Positions 42,201 through 53,963 of a DNA stretch of 64,000 nucleotides are shown piece after piece. The stretch's first letter is position 1; the number at the start of each line of letters is the position of its first letter. The position numbers and the translations under genes are program-made. The notes under the pieces were generated by a model. That model was not told the origin of the DNA and searched no databases. It was given only the letters and a program-made list of their open reading frames with translations. This DNA comes from Lamellibrachia satsuma. Its lineage: Eukaryota > Annelida > Polychaeta > Sabellida > Siboglinidae. The stretch is taken from positions 987,001 to 1,051,000 of the forward strand of contig BSQZ01000061.1 in NCBI GenBank assembly GCA_033239005.1, in the 5' to 3' direction.

Positions 42201-45200
42201 ACACTAGATGACTATGTGTATTACTGTACTTACACTAGATGACTATGTGTATTACTGTACTTACACTAGATGACTACATGTATTACTGTACTTACACTAG
42301 ATGACTACGTGTATTACTGTACTTACACTAGATGACTATGTGTATTACTGTACTGACACTAGATGACAACGTGTATTACTGTACTGACACTAGATGACTA
42401 CGTGTATTACTGTACTTACACTAGATGACTACGTGTATTACTGTACTTACACTAGATGACTACGTGTATTACTGTACTGACACTAGATGACAACGTGTAT
42501 TACTGTACTGACACTAGATGACGTGTACTACTGTACTTACACTAGATGACTACGTGTATTACTGTACTTACACTAGATGACTACGTGTATTACTGTACTT
42601 ACACTAGATGACTACGTGTATTACTGTACTTACACTAGATGACTACGTGTATTACTCTACTGACACTAGATGACTACGTGTATTACTGTACTTACACTAG
42701 ATGACTACGTGTATTACTGTACTTACACTAGATGACTACGTGTATTACTGTACTTACACTAGATGACAACGTGTATTACTGTACTGACACTAGATGACTA
42801 TGTGTATTACTGTACTTACACTAGATGACAACGTGTACTACTGTACTTACACTAGATGACTACGTGTATTACTGTACTCACACTAGATGACTACGTGCAT
42901 TACTGTACTTACACTAGATGACTACGTGTATTACTGTACTGACACTAGATGACTACGTGTATTACTGTACTTACACTAGATGACTACGTGTATTACTGTA
43001 CTTACACTAGATGACTACGTGTATTACTGTACTTACACTAGATGACTACGTGTTTACTGTACTTACACTAGATGACAACGTGTACTACTGTACTTACACT
43101 AGATGACTATGTGTATTACTGTACTTACACTAGATGACTACGTGTATTACTGTACTTACACTAGATGACTACGTGTATTACTGTACTTACACTAGATGAC
43201 TGTGTATTACTGTACTTACACTAGATGACTACGTGCATTACTGTGCTTACACTAGATGACCACGTGTACTACTGTACTTACACTAGATGACTATGTGTAT
43301 TACTGTACTTACACTAGATGACCACGTGCATTACTGTACTTACACTAGATGACCACGTGTACTACTGTACTTACACTAGATGACTATGTGTATTACTGTA
43401 CTTACACTAGATGACTGTGTATTACTGTACTTACTCTAGATGACTATGTGTATTACTGTACTTACTCTAGATGACTATGTGTATTACTCTACTTACACTA
43501 GATGACTATGTGTACTACTGTACTTACTCTAGATGACTACGTGTATTACTGTACTTACACTAGATGACTACGTGTATTACTGTACTTACACTAGATGACT
43601 ATGTGTATTACTGTACTTACACTAGATGACTACGTGTATTACTGTACTTACACTAGATGACTACGTGTACTACTGTACTTACTCTAGATGACTACGTGTA
43701 TTACTGTACTTACACTAGATGACTACGTGTATTACTGTACTTACACTAGATGACTATGTGTATTACTGTACTTACACTAGATGACTACGTGTATTACTGT
43801 ACTTACACTAGATGACTATGTGTATTACTGTACTTACACTAGATGACTACGTGTATTACTGTACTTACACTAGATGACTACGTGTACTACTGTACTTACT
43901 CTAGATGACTATGTGTATTACTGTACTTACACTAGATGACTACGTGTATTACTGTACTTACACTAGATGACTACGTGTATTACTGTACTTACACTAAACA
44001 AGCGAAAAAGTCAAATTGAGGAGAGTCCTTCCACCCCACAAATTATTCATACTATTGTATTCAGAATCCACAATGAAGATGTTATCTCTACTTACATAAC
44101 AACCTTCACACACTATAGTCACATCCGTGTACTAAGAATAAACATTTATTATCTGGTTTCTAATCAACGACTAATATGACAGATATAGGCAGAACAACTA
44201 ATTGATAACCTTCAGGCCTACATATATACATGACTTCCTGTGATGCCCTGAGCCAATCTTACACATAAGGTGTTATCAATATTTTGATCTTTGAGCGGCA
44301 TTTCCTAGATAAACAAATTGTTATCACTGTTCACTTGGATGGACTACTATTCCTACGTATCTGATTCTTGTCACTGAGCCACAACTTACAAGCACACTAA
44401 AGAACGCAGTTTCTTCTAAACATCAGCAACTGCTGTGATCTATATGAATGCTATGAGATCCGATTAGTATGAGGGATGATAACACTAATCTAACACTAAG
44501 TACTGCATAGATAACATAAACTTTGTATCTATAGTTTAGAAGTCATACGGGGTCGAAAGATAATTTGCAAAAAATTATCCTGCAGTAAAAAGTCAGTCTG
44601 CACTCTTGGTGATAAAAAAACTGAATAAACAATACAGCTAATGACACCAAAAAGAAAATCAGAAGTTTGTTTGTTGTTATAATTATATAGGCGCTGAACT
44701 ACAGTAGCATATTGTAGTTAACTGGAAATTCCACACCAGTTGCACCAGACAAGCCACATTTCTAGTATAAACAAAGCAATCTTGAAGCAAACTAGGAATG
44801 TTGGATAGAAAAGGCTAATTATACACTGTATATCTCCAGAGGTTGATCCAGAGCTGTCTGTTGCAGCAAGACAGTGTAGCATATCCTTAAACAGGTTCAG
44901 TTTACAAGACTAAGAGCAACTCTGATGCCAACTGACACATGAAAGGTCACCACATGGCCCCTTTACTGACGTGTCTAAACACAGAACACTCTCATAGATC
45001 TTCCCCATTTACTTTCCATTTTCCACTTCCTCGGCTCTCCACCCCCACTACACCCTCCACCCCCACTGCCCCCTCCACCTCTACTGTCTCCTCCACCCCC
45101 ATTGCCCACTCCACCTCTACTGTCCCCTCCACCCCCACTGCCCCTCCACCTCCACTGCCCCCTCTACCACCACTGCCCCCTCCACCACCACCACTGCCCC

Positions 45201-48200
45201 TTCACCCCACTGCCCCTCCAAACCACTGCCCCTTCACCCCCGCTGCCTCCTCCACCCCACTGCCCTTCCACCCCCTCTTCCCCTTCCAACCACTAGGCCT
45301 TCCCTCTTCTTTGCCAATGCTTCTTCACACATGCAGAAACAACGATCACGCCTACAGTTCAACAAGTGAATCCAATGCACTTTTCTCTTAGTCAGGAAGT
45401 AACATATTGGAACTGACAAGACCAATGGAAAACCATTACCTTGGAATCAACGAGGTCAAAATGGAATCAACGAGGTCAAAAATATTCAAGATATTATGCA
45501 ACAACACCAAACTGAACGTGCTGCCTCACCTGAACATAATGTCTATGTAGTCACCGTTGAACGCCCGAACGCATGCTACGCTTCCCTGCGGAGCAAATCG
45601 GCCGTAAACAAAGGGAACCGGATGGAACATTGCCACCAAGGAATGGACCATGACCCAGCTGTCCTGGACCAGCCTGGGAGGGACGTAGCGATTGCTGGAG
45701 AGAGACGGTCCCTTCTCCATCATCACCGGCTCAATAATGTAGTAGCACTTCCCAGGGAAGATCTTTTCCCCACGGGGTGGGAGAAACTGGCGGAAATGTC
45801 CCACGGCATAGTTCTTCCATCTGACGGCAGGAGTCTTCCATTTCTTGAGCCCTGTCATCGGATCAAGTGACTGGAAAAAGACAGGATGTTTATTTGTATT
45901 TGTCACGAGTGATGCGGCTTGAATCAACGCGTAACATAAACTGACACATCTGCACACAAGAGTTTAAATAACTTTGTTTTGTTTCTAAGCTTTACAATAA
46001 TTAAAAACTACATGTAGACACATTCACTCTAATTGCATTCCAGATAGTTCGATATCACCAAAATAGATCATCATTGCAAAGAAAATGTGCTTTCACATTT
46101 CAGGTAACTATTTGTAAATAGCATGTAGGGCATTATGCTATTTGGTATAAGGGTGTTCTGACAATAGTAAAGCCATTGTTTCTTTTATTTGTTCTAGGAA
46201 TACTGCTACTGCTTTGTGGTGAAATGTGGGCTCTATTGAATCCAACGTCCAGGAGGCTCGCATTGGGCGTAGTCAGCCTGGCGTTGTGGAGCCCACATTT
46301 CTTTGTTTTACATTTCTTTGAAAGTGGGCTTACCCTTAATCCCCACAATAAACGTTCTTCATTTGGCCTTTTCATATCTTTATATCTGTGTCAGCTGATA
46401 TGACGTTTGATTAACTTTGAATGCGACTGAGCATGCATTGGCATAGATATGTGACTGTTTCAGCGCACGGCAAGATTCACGAGAATTATGTGTTGTACTT
46501 CCATCGACAATATCACGCGATTTCACCCTATATTACTTAATATTAGTGTTATATTATGCACCAAAGGTGCCACAGGTTATTCCAGGTAGGCTCTGTTGTA
46601 CTTACACCAGGGACAGCCGTTAACTCTGAGTCAAGATCCTTCGTAAGAGAACTCATCACCAAGGGCTTGAAGAAAGTTTCGACTGTGACGACTTCTTCAG
46701 ACTCTTCTATTGCTGAGATGTGATTCACTGGCTGCTGTAGGAGACAACAGTAAACATATGGGTGTCAACAGATCAAAGAAACAAGAGTGTTACTTGTATT
46801 AGAGGAAAAATTTTAATTACTGTTGTTCAGTGCTGATAAGCAACTTTAAGTGATCACCTGTGAGAAAGGTGCACTCTGTGTGCAAGACTGGCACATACAA
46901 AAATGGCACAGGTATATAAAGGCACAGGTATATAAAGGCACATGATGTATGTAAAAACTTGCCATCTGGGTCTTTTGCCTTGGAATCGTTGGATAGCAAT
47001 CTTGTTAAATCTTATTTAAACAGCATGATTTAATTACAGGGGTAATGATGTAAATGTCACATTTGCGTATGAATTATGTTATGATAATGATACACATTTG
47101 AGTACAATATAATCATACGTCATATGTATTCTTGAGTTATCGTATGCTGAAGACTTATTTAAGTTTATCTACAATATTATATTTATGCACTTATAATCAG
47201 AACTGTCACTTCAATCTCTCCCTCCCTCCTTCCCTCCGTCCCTCTCTAGAAAAGAACATAGAAGGAACAGAAATGTGTTTTTGAGGTGAATGCTTAAGAG
47301 TATTGTGGACAGAGAAAAAAAGCAATGAAGACATTCTAAGAACAGCTAATGATAAAAGGAAGATCAAGTACAAAATGAGGAAAAGACGAGCAGATTTTCT
47401 GGGCTATGTGACGAGAAAGAGAAACTTAGAACATCTGGTGACAACGGGAAAAATTGAGGGGAAAGAAGCAGAGGTTGGCAAAGTTTAAAAATCCTTGACG
47501 GTCTAAGAGCCTGGGTAGGAAAGAGCACAACGGAACTATTATGAAACACCTGTGATCGTTGGAAATGGAGAGGCACGATCGCCTATGCCTGCAACAGACA
47601 CGGCACCCGATGATGATGAATCAGAATTTTGTGAGGTTTATTTGATCATTTTGGTTAATTGGCCGAACAAACTGATTGATTCTGCAAATGATCCTTTTGG
47701 TTAAAAGGCCAAACTGATTAACCGAGTCAATTACGAGTACCCAGGTACCTGCGTACACTTGCATGAATGATTGGTGTGTAACGAGGGAAATTCAGGGAAT
47801 TCAACTGAGCTCAGAAATCTAAGCAGTAAAATAAATACGTGTTCGATGTTGAGCCAGTTAGTGTTCATGTCTTAAGTTTGACAAAAGTATCCATGATCAA
47901 ATATGTTGGCTAAAGAGACTGGGTTCAATCCGGGTTAGTTCTTCCAACGGCACAGCTAGGTTTCTATATCATATTTTAAAAATAGTTTTATGCTTATCAA
48001 ACTGTTGCTTCTCTGTATACATTTAAACAAGTTAGTCTCTGAGTACCATGGGCTAAAACTACAAATAAGAAATACAAGAAATGAAGGTGTTTGTGTCATA
48101 AGATTAGGCTCTAAGAACTTTAAGATGTCACCAGTTTAATGCTTAGGCCGAAGGCACCAGTTGTAAGATGTCTTGCTTGGCTTGACCTAAAAAGTGTGTT

Positions 48201-51200
48201 TCAGGTGACGGGCCGAACAAATTTGATAGCCCAAGTAAAGAATTTTTTAAAACCACTACCTTGCCTACAATCCACGGATCCAGATATAATGAAACATACC
48301 TACGTTTTTCACTAGTAATATCTTCAGAGTTCAGACCAAGACTACGTTAATTAAAGTCCAAATATCTTTTTTTGCATGATCTGAGGATGGAGAATAAAAA
48401 AAGCTCTTCAAAGAAAAATAATCAGAACATCAATGATGCAGTGGCTCATGTTGGCCTACATCATACCGGATGACCTATAAATGTGTTTGATTTCTACAAC
48501 TACATTTCATTCGATCTAGATTTTACGGAATTAAATTTTGTGTTGATCACCGGTATTCTGATGTACGTCACTACAAGTGTTCAATGGGACTCAGCATGAG
48601 CGAAAATAAACTATACACTTTTGTTTTAATGTTTATTCTTACATAAAGCATGACAATTGTAAACTTTACTAATACAAGTTAAACAAGTTAAAAATAATGC
48701 ACCATTCTGTGTATCATGTTACTAAAAAATTCCATTAAAACTAAATCTGTAAAAGTTTTACATCAGGACATACAGCTCTTTACCACAAACATTCAAATCC
48801 ATGGTTTACAAGTAGTTTTCATAAATTATGACCTTGGGTGTAGCCTTCTTGCAAACTTGCAGATAAATGATTGCAATTGCATGATGATGACAGGTTGTTA
48901 AAATACCTGGTAGTTGCTACTAAATGTAAGAAATGAATATTGACCGAAATTTAAGATTTTTTTGTGTCAGACTGTTTTTCTCGGTTGGGTTAGGTTACTG
49001 GAAACACAGTTATTTTTTAGGCTTCAATGAAAATTTGGTAATTTTGTTTATAAATCTTCCTCACTGCCTACATGGACATTGGCACATAAATTACAGATAT
49101 GTAATAATAATAATAACCTTTACTTATATAGTGCTGTGGCTGTGAATATGAAAACTAAATCTGTTCAGAGATGCTTAAAATACAAAATAAATGGAAAAAA
49201 ATTATTATTATAATAAAATTAATTTCATAAATCAATATAATAGTGAAGCTTACACATACAGGTAATAGTTCACATTAGCTACTTGGCTTACAAAGCTCAG
49301 GTGTAGTCATTTGATTGTAATTGTTTTAATAATTGTTTTCATCAGAACAAACACCTGTTGCCCCCTCTCAGTACACTGATGATATGAGAGATGTGTCCGT
49401 GTGGTGCAGCAATGTAGGTCAGACGGAACAAAATAGCAGTATACGTAATCAAATTATTAACCCTACACAAAATATAAAAGATAGTAAGGCCTAGTAAAAA
49501 AGAAACTAGTTTCTCGTCCCCACCCGCTTCCTTTTTTATTATTTACTATTGAAAAAAAGGTAATTTAAAACAGTTTTTTGCAGTTCTGTGAAGACATCTC
49601 TGTCCAAAACTTGCCATCCGGAGTACTGTTATACTCTTTCAGTTCACTCTTTGGGCTTCACACAAGGTGAAGGGATATATGTGCATTCTACAGAGTCTAA
49701 AATAAGAACAATGACCCTCTTACTTTATAATATATAAGTCTTTATGCAGACTCATTTACATAATACCAGTCTTAATTAGTATAAATGTCATTCATTGTAT
49801 GCTTGTGATACATACAAAGTAATGAAACCATGGCCAAACCTACACAAGACATTCATATACATTCAATATTGTGTTTGTTTCTTGTCTGTTTCTAGTCAAT
49901 TTAAGTAGTTTTCCAGTGTAACACATACGTGCCATATTGATGTAAATGTTTCATCTGCCATTCTCGCTAAAAAAGTATTGTATTTGCTAATTTGCAAATG
50001 AAATGGCAGGCTCTATTGTAACACACATCACTGGCATGTTCCATATTGCATAAAAAAACTACAGCTTGCCTTTAAATCAAACACAGTGAGCATTTAGGAA
50101 ATGGCTGCCATATTCAAACCTAACAACAAAATCCACAACTAGTAAATAATAAGGGCCTCCTGTTTCCTTTATAAAAAGTATCTTTTTTTAACTAAGCCTA
50201 GTTTAAACAGAAATGATAAATACTGCATTAGCCAGTATAATTAAAAAACACTGTGTGTGTGGTGGGTACGTGCGTGCGTGCTGTGTTTACAGTTATGCCT
50301 AGATGCTATGGCTTAAAAAATTTATTGTACAGTAGAGTGCTGTGGTTGATCTTTGTAACTGTAAATCTGAATGATACACACAGCTGGCTTTGATCATGAC
50401 ATGGGCTGCATGGGCCATGCCATGGCCCATTGCCATTGGCATCATGAGATTTCTTTCTACGAAGACTTCTTTCTAGGTTGCCGTGGCATTATAGGGCTAC
50501 TACCATCCATGTATGCAACCGGTGCCAGTGGGCTCCGTGGGCCGAAACGACTAATGAATTGTAACTGTTTGTGTTGTAATTGTGTTTTCGGACTAATGTT
50601 ACTTATTTATTACGTTCACTATTTTCGGCTGTTTGTGTGCTTTAGCGAAATGTTCTACGCTACATTATTATTGTTTTCAAGCCAATTGTTTATTATGTTT
50701 GCTATTTTCGCTAAATTATTAAAGTAATATTGAAAAACATACAAATGCGCTAAGAATTGAAAGCTTTTTTAAACATATATACACACACACAATTCAAATA
50801 AAAAAACAAGTTTGGATATGTCAAGGTAACAATTTCACCGTACTTCAGTTTAGATCATTATTTTATTATATCAACCGTTTTCCGTTATTTTATTTATATT
50901 GTGCTACAATTCTATAAATAGTTCTAGATTATTATTATTTTATTAGCGTGCGAGCGTATATGTTTCTGTGAGCAATCTTTGTTTACTTTCTTATCGATTC
51001 AGGCTGTGGGCTGAAACGACTATTCCTTCCACTACTAGAATGGGCCGAATCGACCGTCGCTGAATTCAATAGCAATGGTGAAGTGGGCCAAACCATCCAT
51101 CTGCATGGGCCGAATCGACTAGGCCGAACCATCCATAGGCGTGGGCCGAACCCATCATGGGCCGAACCATCCGGGACCCCTGACCACTGGCACTGCTTAC

Positions 51201-51599
51201 CTTCACCGACTTGATGTCCAGTAGCTGGTGTGCGATGGGTTCAAACTCCCTGAGAGACAAAAATCCGTCGTCGTTGATGTCATGTTGTTTGAACATAATC
51301 ACACCATCCATACCGATGTCTTCGACCAACTGGGACGGAATTCTGTACTTGGCTTGAGACCCGTAACCGAAGGCATCCCTCAACCTTGCTACCATATCAC
51401 TAACGGCACCCGTCGACAGACCTGTCGCCAGTAATGCCGCTAGAAACGCCAAGGTCCAGAACAGCCGGCGGCCGCAAACCCCAGAGTGGCCCACATCCCT
51501 AACGCTAACGTCGTCCGTCGGCACATCGCTTTGGTCGCCGGCGTGCGGACCACCGTCTGTCTGTGAGCAGGCGTTCTTCCGTTTTGAGCGCTGCGACAT
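36288..51599 (-). CDS. SELENON: Selenoprotein N, complete, 8 exons, 576 aa with one selenocysteine
   Basis: Endoplasmic reticulum membrane selenoprotein involved in ER redox and calcium handling in muscle (family knowledge). Exons: 51599-51201, 46734-46606, 45870-45530, 41156-41005, 40073-39826, 38853-38644, 37904-37729 and 36363-36288 (stop included). They sum to 1731 nt with consistent phases. Residues about 46-66 ([19 protein letters not shown]) form the signal-anchor, with a basic cytosolic flank. Residues 107-118 ([12 protein letters not shown]) are a canonical EF-hand loop. SELENON signatures follow: [69 protein letters not shown] and [10 protein letters not shown]. The in-frame UGA is codon 458. 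Length is close to the vertebrate protein (about 560-590). The exon 2 acceptor is a NAGNAG (ctacagcag), so one Gln may be optional. Intron 3 is dominated by minisatellites. The gene diverges from AP5M1. Confidence 0.96.
37440..37694 (+). pseudogene. LINE reverse-transcriptase C-terminal relic in SELENON intron 7
   Basis: Plus strand: KNITRQALT then a frame break, then [19 protein letters not shown] and [15 protein letters not shown]. These match the extreme C terminus of RTE/Jockey-type RT proteins (RQALTWNPQ..KRGRP..TWRR...DR..W...V.GLCS.R). Antisense to SELENON. Confidence 0.8.
38130..38395. repeat. Dispersed repeat family 4, copy in SELENON intron 6
   Basis: Shares ctagtatccacta, gaaatcatcagacaaac, ttttgactgggtcc, tttacacttttgcacgttac and taatgatcagagtcaattct with 41325-41755 in the same order. 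Confidence 0.65.
38704..38742 (-). promoter_or_regulatory. SELENON: Selenocysteine redefinition element (SRE) stem-loop
   Basis: It starts six bases 3' of the UGA. GCGCGGAC pairs perfectly with GTCCGCGC (8 bp), then an A/A mismatch, CTCC with GGAG, one bulged T, and GGG with CCC, closing the loop AGAATG: 15 base pairs in 39 nt. In vertebrate SELENON a stem-loop at this position stimulates UGA recoding together with the SECIS (established knowledge). Confidence 0.85.
38749..38751 (-). other. SELENON: Selenocysteine UGA codon of SELENON
   Basis: On the minus strand AGC TGC TGA GGA TCA reads Ser-Cys-Sec-Gly-Ser. The reading frame on both sides is strongly conserved SELENON sequence, and exon 6 is 70 intact codons around this single TGA. 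SCUG is the redox motif of the family. Confidence 0.95.
38854..39825. other. SELENON intron 5
   Basis: No gene or recognisable repeat. The open frames across 39276-39780 show no family similarity. Intron 4 (40074-41004) holds only the CACG microsatellite and a ttattttgcatagcac stretch that resembles a SINE tail. Confidence 0.5.
40752..40780. repeat. (CACG)n microsatellite
   Basis: About six tetranucleotide units, gcacgcacgcacgcacgc, in SELENON intron 4. Confidence 0.9.
41325..41755. repeat. Dispersed repeat family 4, copy in SELENON intron 3, expanded
   Basis: Flanks match the 38130-38395 copy (ctagtatccacta; gaaatcagccaacaaac; actggacctgg; ttcacactttcacaaatt; atgatcaaagtcaactctt). The 27-bp minisatellite sits inside this copy and is absent from the other. 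Confidence 0.65.
41444..41656. repeat. 27-bp minisatellite, about 8 units
   Basis: Unit atgacaaaagtagcccacct followed by ctattaa, with gcac/gccc variants. Because 27 is divisible by 3, it gives open frames repeating SFNRGGLLL on the minus strand, which are not a gene. Confidence 0.95.
41757..43995. repeat. 31-bp minisatellite, about 70 units, in SELENON intron 3
   Basis: The unit is ctagatgactacgtgtatta then ctgtacttaca. Variants are mostly tacgtg versus tatgtg (one tacatg), cttacac versus ctgacac or cttactc, and tatta versus tacta. A few units are 2 bp shorter. On the transcribed strand each standard unit reads TGTAAGTACAG..., which contains the 5' splice-site consensus GTAAGT. The array fills about half of the 4.4-kb intron. 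Confidence 0.98.
43996..45030. other. SELENON intron 3 between the 31-bp array and the C-rich tract
   Basis: No gene or repeat recognised. Confidence 0.5.
45037..45295. repeat. C-rich Pro/Thr-type minisatellite (ccacccccactgccccctcc)
   Basis: Irregular 15-18-bp units of ctccacccccactgcc type. The open frame through it reads only Pro, Ser and Thr and has no start context or splice partners, so it is not coding. The transcribed strand is G-rich (GGGGGTGGAGG), so G-quadruplex formation is possible. Confidence 0.9.
46221..46301. repeat. Long intronic hairpin in SELENON intron 2
   Basis: GAAATGTGGGCTC (46221-46233) is perfectly inverted as GAGCCCACATTTC (46289-46301). Further in, CAACGtCCAGG pairs with CCTGGCGTTG with one bulge. 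Total stem is over 20 bp. Function unknown. Confidence 0.85.
47303..47625 (+). pseudogene. LINE reverse-transcriptase C-terminal relic and 3' end in SELENON intron 1
   Basis: Plus strand: [20 protein letters not shown] and [15 protein letters not shown], then after frame breaks GNGEA and the codons for CNRHGT. These match the RT C terminus (MRKRQ..FLGHV.RK...E.LV.TGK.EGKR ... NVC.RHGT). A short gatgatgatga tail follows. Antisense to SELENON. A ccctcc-rich tract (47217-47247) precedes it. Confidence 0.75.
47630..50370. other. SELENON intron 1, middle part
   Basis: AT-rich. A taataataataacctttact-type stretch near 49103 resembles SINE/RTE tails. No gene recognised. Confidence 0.45.
50480..51180. 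mobile_element. GGGCCGAA-motif element, copy 1 (SELENON intron 1)
   Basis: Shares tgtatgcaaccggtgccag, gggctccgtgggccgaaac, aaaacatacaaatgcgctaa and a terminal block of gggccgaa(a/t/c)c(g/c)a motifs with copy 2 at 54265-54939, same orientation. It ends about 20 bp from the exon 1 splice donor of SELENON with catgggccgaaccatccggg-accc. Confidence 0.8.
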
Positions 51600-52865
51600 A
51601 GCTTCGTGTCCCGTTTAGTACTGTCTCAGCTTACATATCAAACGAGGTCGCGACAGGTTGTCATTTTAAACCACGTAATCAATTCGTTAATACGGGACGC
51701 AATCAACGTAATCGTGGATGACTAACATCCTCCGATCCGATAACCGATCACCTTCGTTTACGTCTGCACGCGCACGCATGCCAAATCAAGCGCGTTGTTT
51801 ACTCCTAGTGAACATATGCTTTCTCTGCAACGCTGACGTTCATTGCCGCGCATGCGTTGACGCTATTAGGAGGATGTAACAGTACAATCCGTGTATATGA
51901 CAAACAATAACTTGGGTTATGATTACGACCGCTTCAATTGATCGAATGCTGTTCCACATTTATGTAAAGCTACAGCAGGACACAAAATGAAGCTTGTATG
52001 TCGATCCGACCATCAGTACTTCTGAAGGCGAGCTGTATTTCCTTAGTCTGGAAGATCACCATGATGGTGTTGTCGGTGATGACCACTTCGACTGTCGCTC
52101 CTGAATGCAGGCAAAACTTCCATAATCTTTATAATAACTGTGCTTACAACAAAGACTACCCGAAATAACCTGTGGTTCATCTGGTGCATAACACGTTGTG
52201 TGACAAATGACTGACAAATGCAAATCGAAAATAATAACTTGGATTTGAGCAGGAATGATTGACGTTCTTTTGTAAAAAAAACAGAGTGGACAAACAAAAG
52301 AAGAGATCGCAATGAAATAGTGACTGCCGAGTTGGCTCGGGGAACTAGTGGAGCACCTCACATAATTGTTGTATTGGACCATTTCCACAACACCGGATCT
52401 CTTACGGTTGCTTGACGTACTATACTCAATGGAGAGTATGTGTTGGCCCCTAGACCATTGTAGTCTCCCACTGACTACAGACACAACCGAGAACCGCATG
52501 AATTTATTCTATCTATATATTATACTACACCTCGTAGATGAGTTAGTGGTGTGCCTCCATCAAACATGGCAAAATCTAAAATATGAAAATGTATTCATTA
52601 GAATGTACATTATATGTTATATTTTATGTTGCGATGCAGCAAACTTAATGACACGCTCAAATAATAAATATTATTATTAATTTATGTAATTGATATTGAA
52701 TTATGCAGATTCAACGTGTTGTATTATGCGCATGTACCGGAAGTCGTCACTCAAAGATGGCGCCTACGTACAACATCGGCGCTTTAATTGCCATCATGAT
52801 TTAACTAGGGATTTAACGAATGCAAACACACTTAATGTGGCAAGGTTATATTATATTGCTAACAA

Positions 52866-53075
52866 TGATAGTTTAGAGATAGAGATCACCAGCTCCGTGA
52901 GTCCACGGCAGGGTTTTTCCATTTCACTCTGTGGGATCTTTTATTTCTCTTAGCATAGACACCAGGTAGAAGGGACCAACGGTTTTATTATGTCTTCCGA
53001 AAGGCACAGGCACTGTGGAATAATTTTTTTTAAAGTTTCGAAACGGCAGTCGAGTCCCTGCCACCGAAAGCCCGA
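52866..53075. mobile_element. SINE-like repeat (GGGATCTTTTACTTCCCC family), copy 2
   Basis: Contains gtgggatcttttatttctct, agacaccaggtagaaggga, ccaacggttttattatgtct and cgaaacggcag in the same order as the 59.7-kb copy. On the minus strand GGGACTCGAC resembles a B box. Confidence 0.7.
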
Positions 53076-53084
53076 TTACTACCA

Positions 53085-53430
53085 CACAACCGCCGTTGTA
53101 GAACAAATCATGTATCAAGTCATGCGTACCAACATGGGCAACAAGATGCACGGGGAGGAGATGGCGTACAATCGCAGTGCATGGCGTACGGCCATGAAAA
53201 AAAGTAGCAAAAGCCGAAACCAAAAAAGCAACCGATGCCGAAATCAAACTACAACTCCGCCATGAACGTGCGCTCGCGTTTGCAAATCAAACAAATCAGC
53301 ACCCAAAGTTCGCATGTCGATACTGCGGAAGGAAATTGGCGGCTCGTATTGGCCAACTATCCCATGAAAGAGCTTGTGCGAGAAAACGTTCAACGATTTA
53401 CGATGTTAATGTCATACTCGAAACCGAGAA
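53085..53430 (+). pseudogene. Relic of LINE C terminus with zinc-finger motif
   Basis: Plus strand: MAYNRSAWRTAMKKSSK, then in a shifted frame LQLRHERALAF and FACRYCGRKLAARIGQLSH-ERAC. The last is the C-x2-C...RIGL.SH..C finger that ends many Jockey/I-type RT proteins. At least one frame break. The frame continuing to 53537 shows no further similarity. Confidence 0.6.
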
Positions 53431-53963
53431 GACCGCCCATGAACGACGACCAACGTGGGGTCTACAATAACCTGCTAAACTATGCAAATGCGACACAGTC
53501 TACCCAATATAGACCCGAACAAGGGCAACACCACTAGCCAAGCACCAGCTGAACAATAGTCTAGCCACATTTTGTATGCGACTCATACAGAGTCATGAGC
53601 GGTATCGGTAAAATATTGGCCAAAATGTCAATATTTGTTATGTGCCTAAGCCATATCGTAGTGTTCTCATAATATAATAAAAATTATAAATAAACGACAT
53701 TGTTGTAGGTTAAGAAATATAACTTTTACAGACATTCCTTTACGGAGAGCAAATGATGGTCTAGATCGAAGTCTAATGACACAACATATTCCCCCCGTCA
53801 TTTCCTTCTGCGGCGATGTCGCCATATGAGTAAGTTAGAAGTATCTGTCACGTAGGGGAGGGGCGGAGCCAAACTTACAGCAAGGCTCTTTTGGACACCT
53901 GTAACTGTGGTCATATTGTGGACAACCATCATAACTTATACAAATGTCGTAAATTGTGTAGAT

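Larger units (their letters stand above)
51600..53963. promoter_or_regulatory. Divergent SELENON-AP5M1 intergenic region
   Basis: The start codons of SELENON (51599, minus) and AP5M1 (53964, plus) face away from each other. The spacer holds a SINE-like repeat and a LINE relic. The stretch next to SELENON (51600-51900) is relatively CpG-rich for this window (acgcgcacgcatgcc), and is the most likely promoter. No TATA box was assigned. Confidence 0.5.

Noticed and set aside
41757..43995. Possible CRISPR-like array (regular short repeats); likewise 35266-35820
   Set aside because: Units are contiguous with no unique spacers, and the host is clearly eukaryotic, so these are minisatellites.
44939..45391. 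150-codon Pro/Thr/Ser-rich open frame
   Set aside because: It is the C-rich minisatellite read in frame, inside SELENON intron 3 and antisense to the gene, with no other support.
50371..50727. 118-codon open frame
   Set aside because: It overlaps the start of the GGGCCGAA-motif element, has no family similarity, and lies antisense in SELENON intron 1.
52043..52499. 147-codon and 89-codon minus-strand frames upstream of SELENON
   Set aside because: No recognisable motif; both overlap in different frames in the intergenic spacer, as expected by chance.
53235..53537. 100-codon plus-strand open frame as a gene
   Set aside because: The informative peptide (C-x2-C...RIGQLSH..C) is in a different frame over the same DNA, so this frame is a shadow of a LINE relic.
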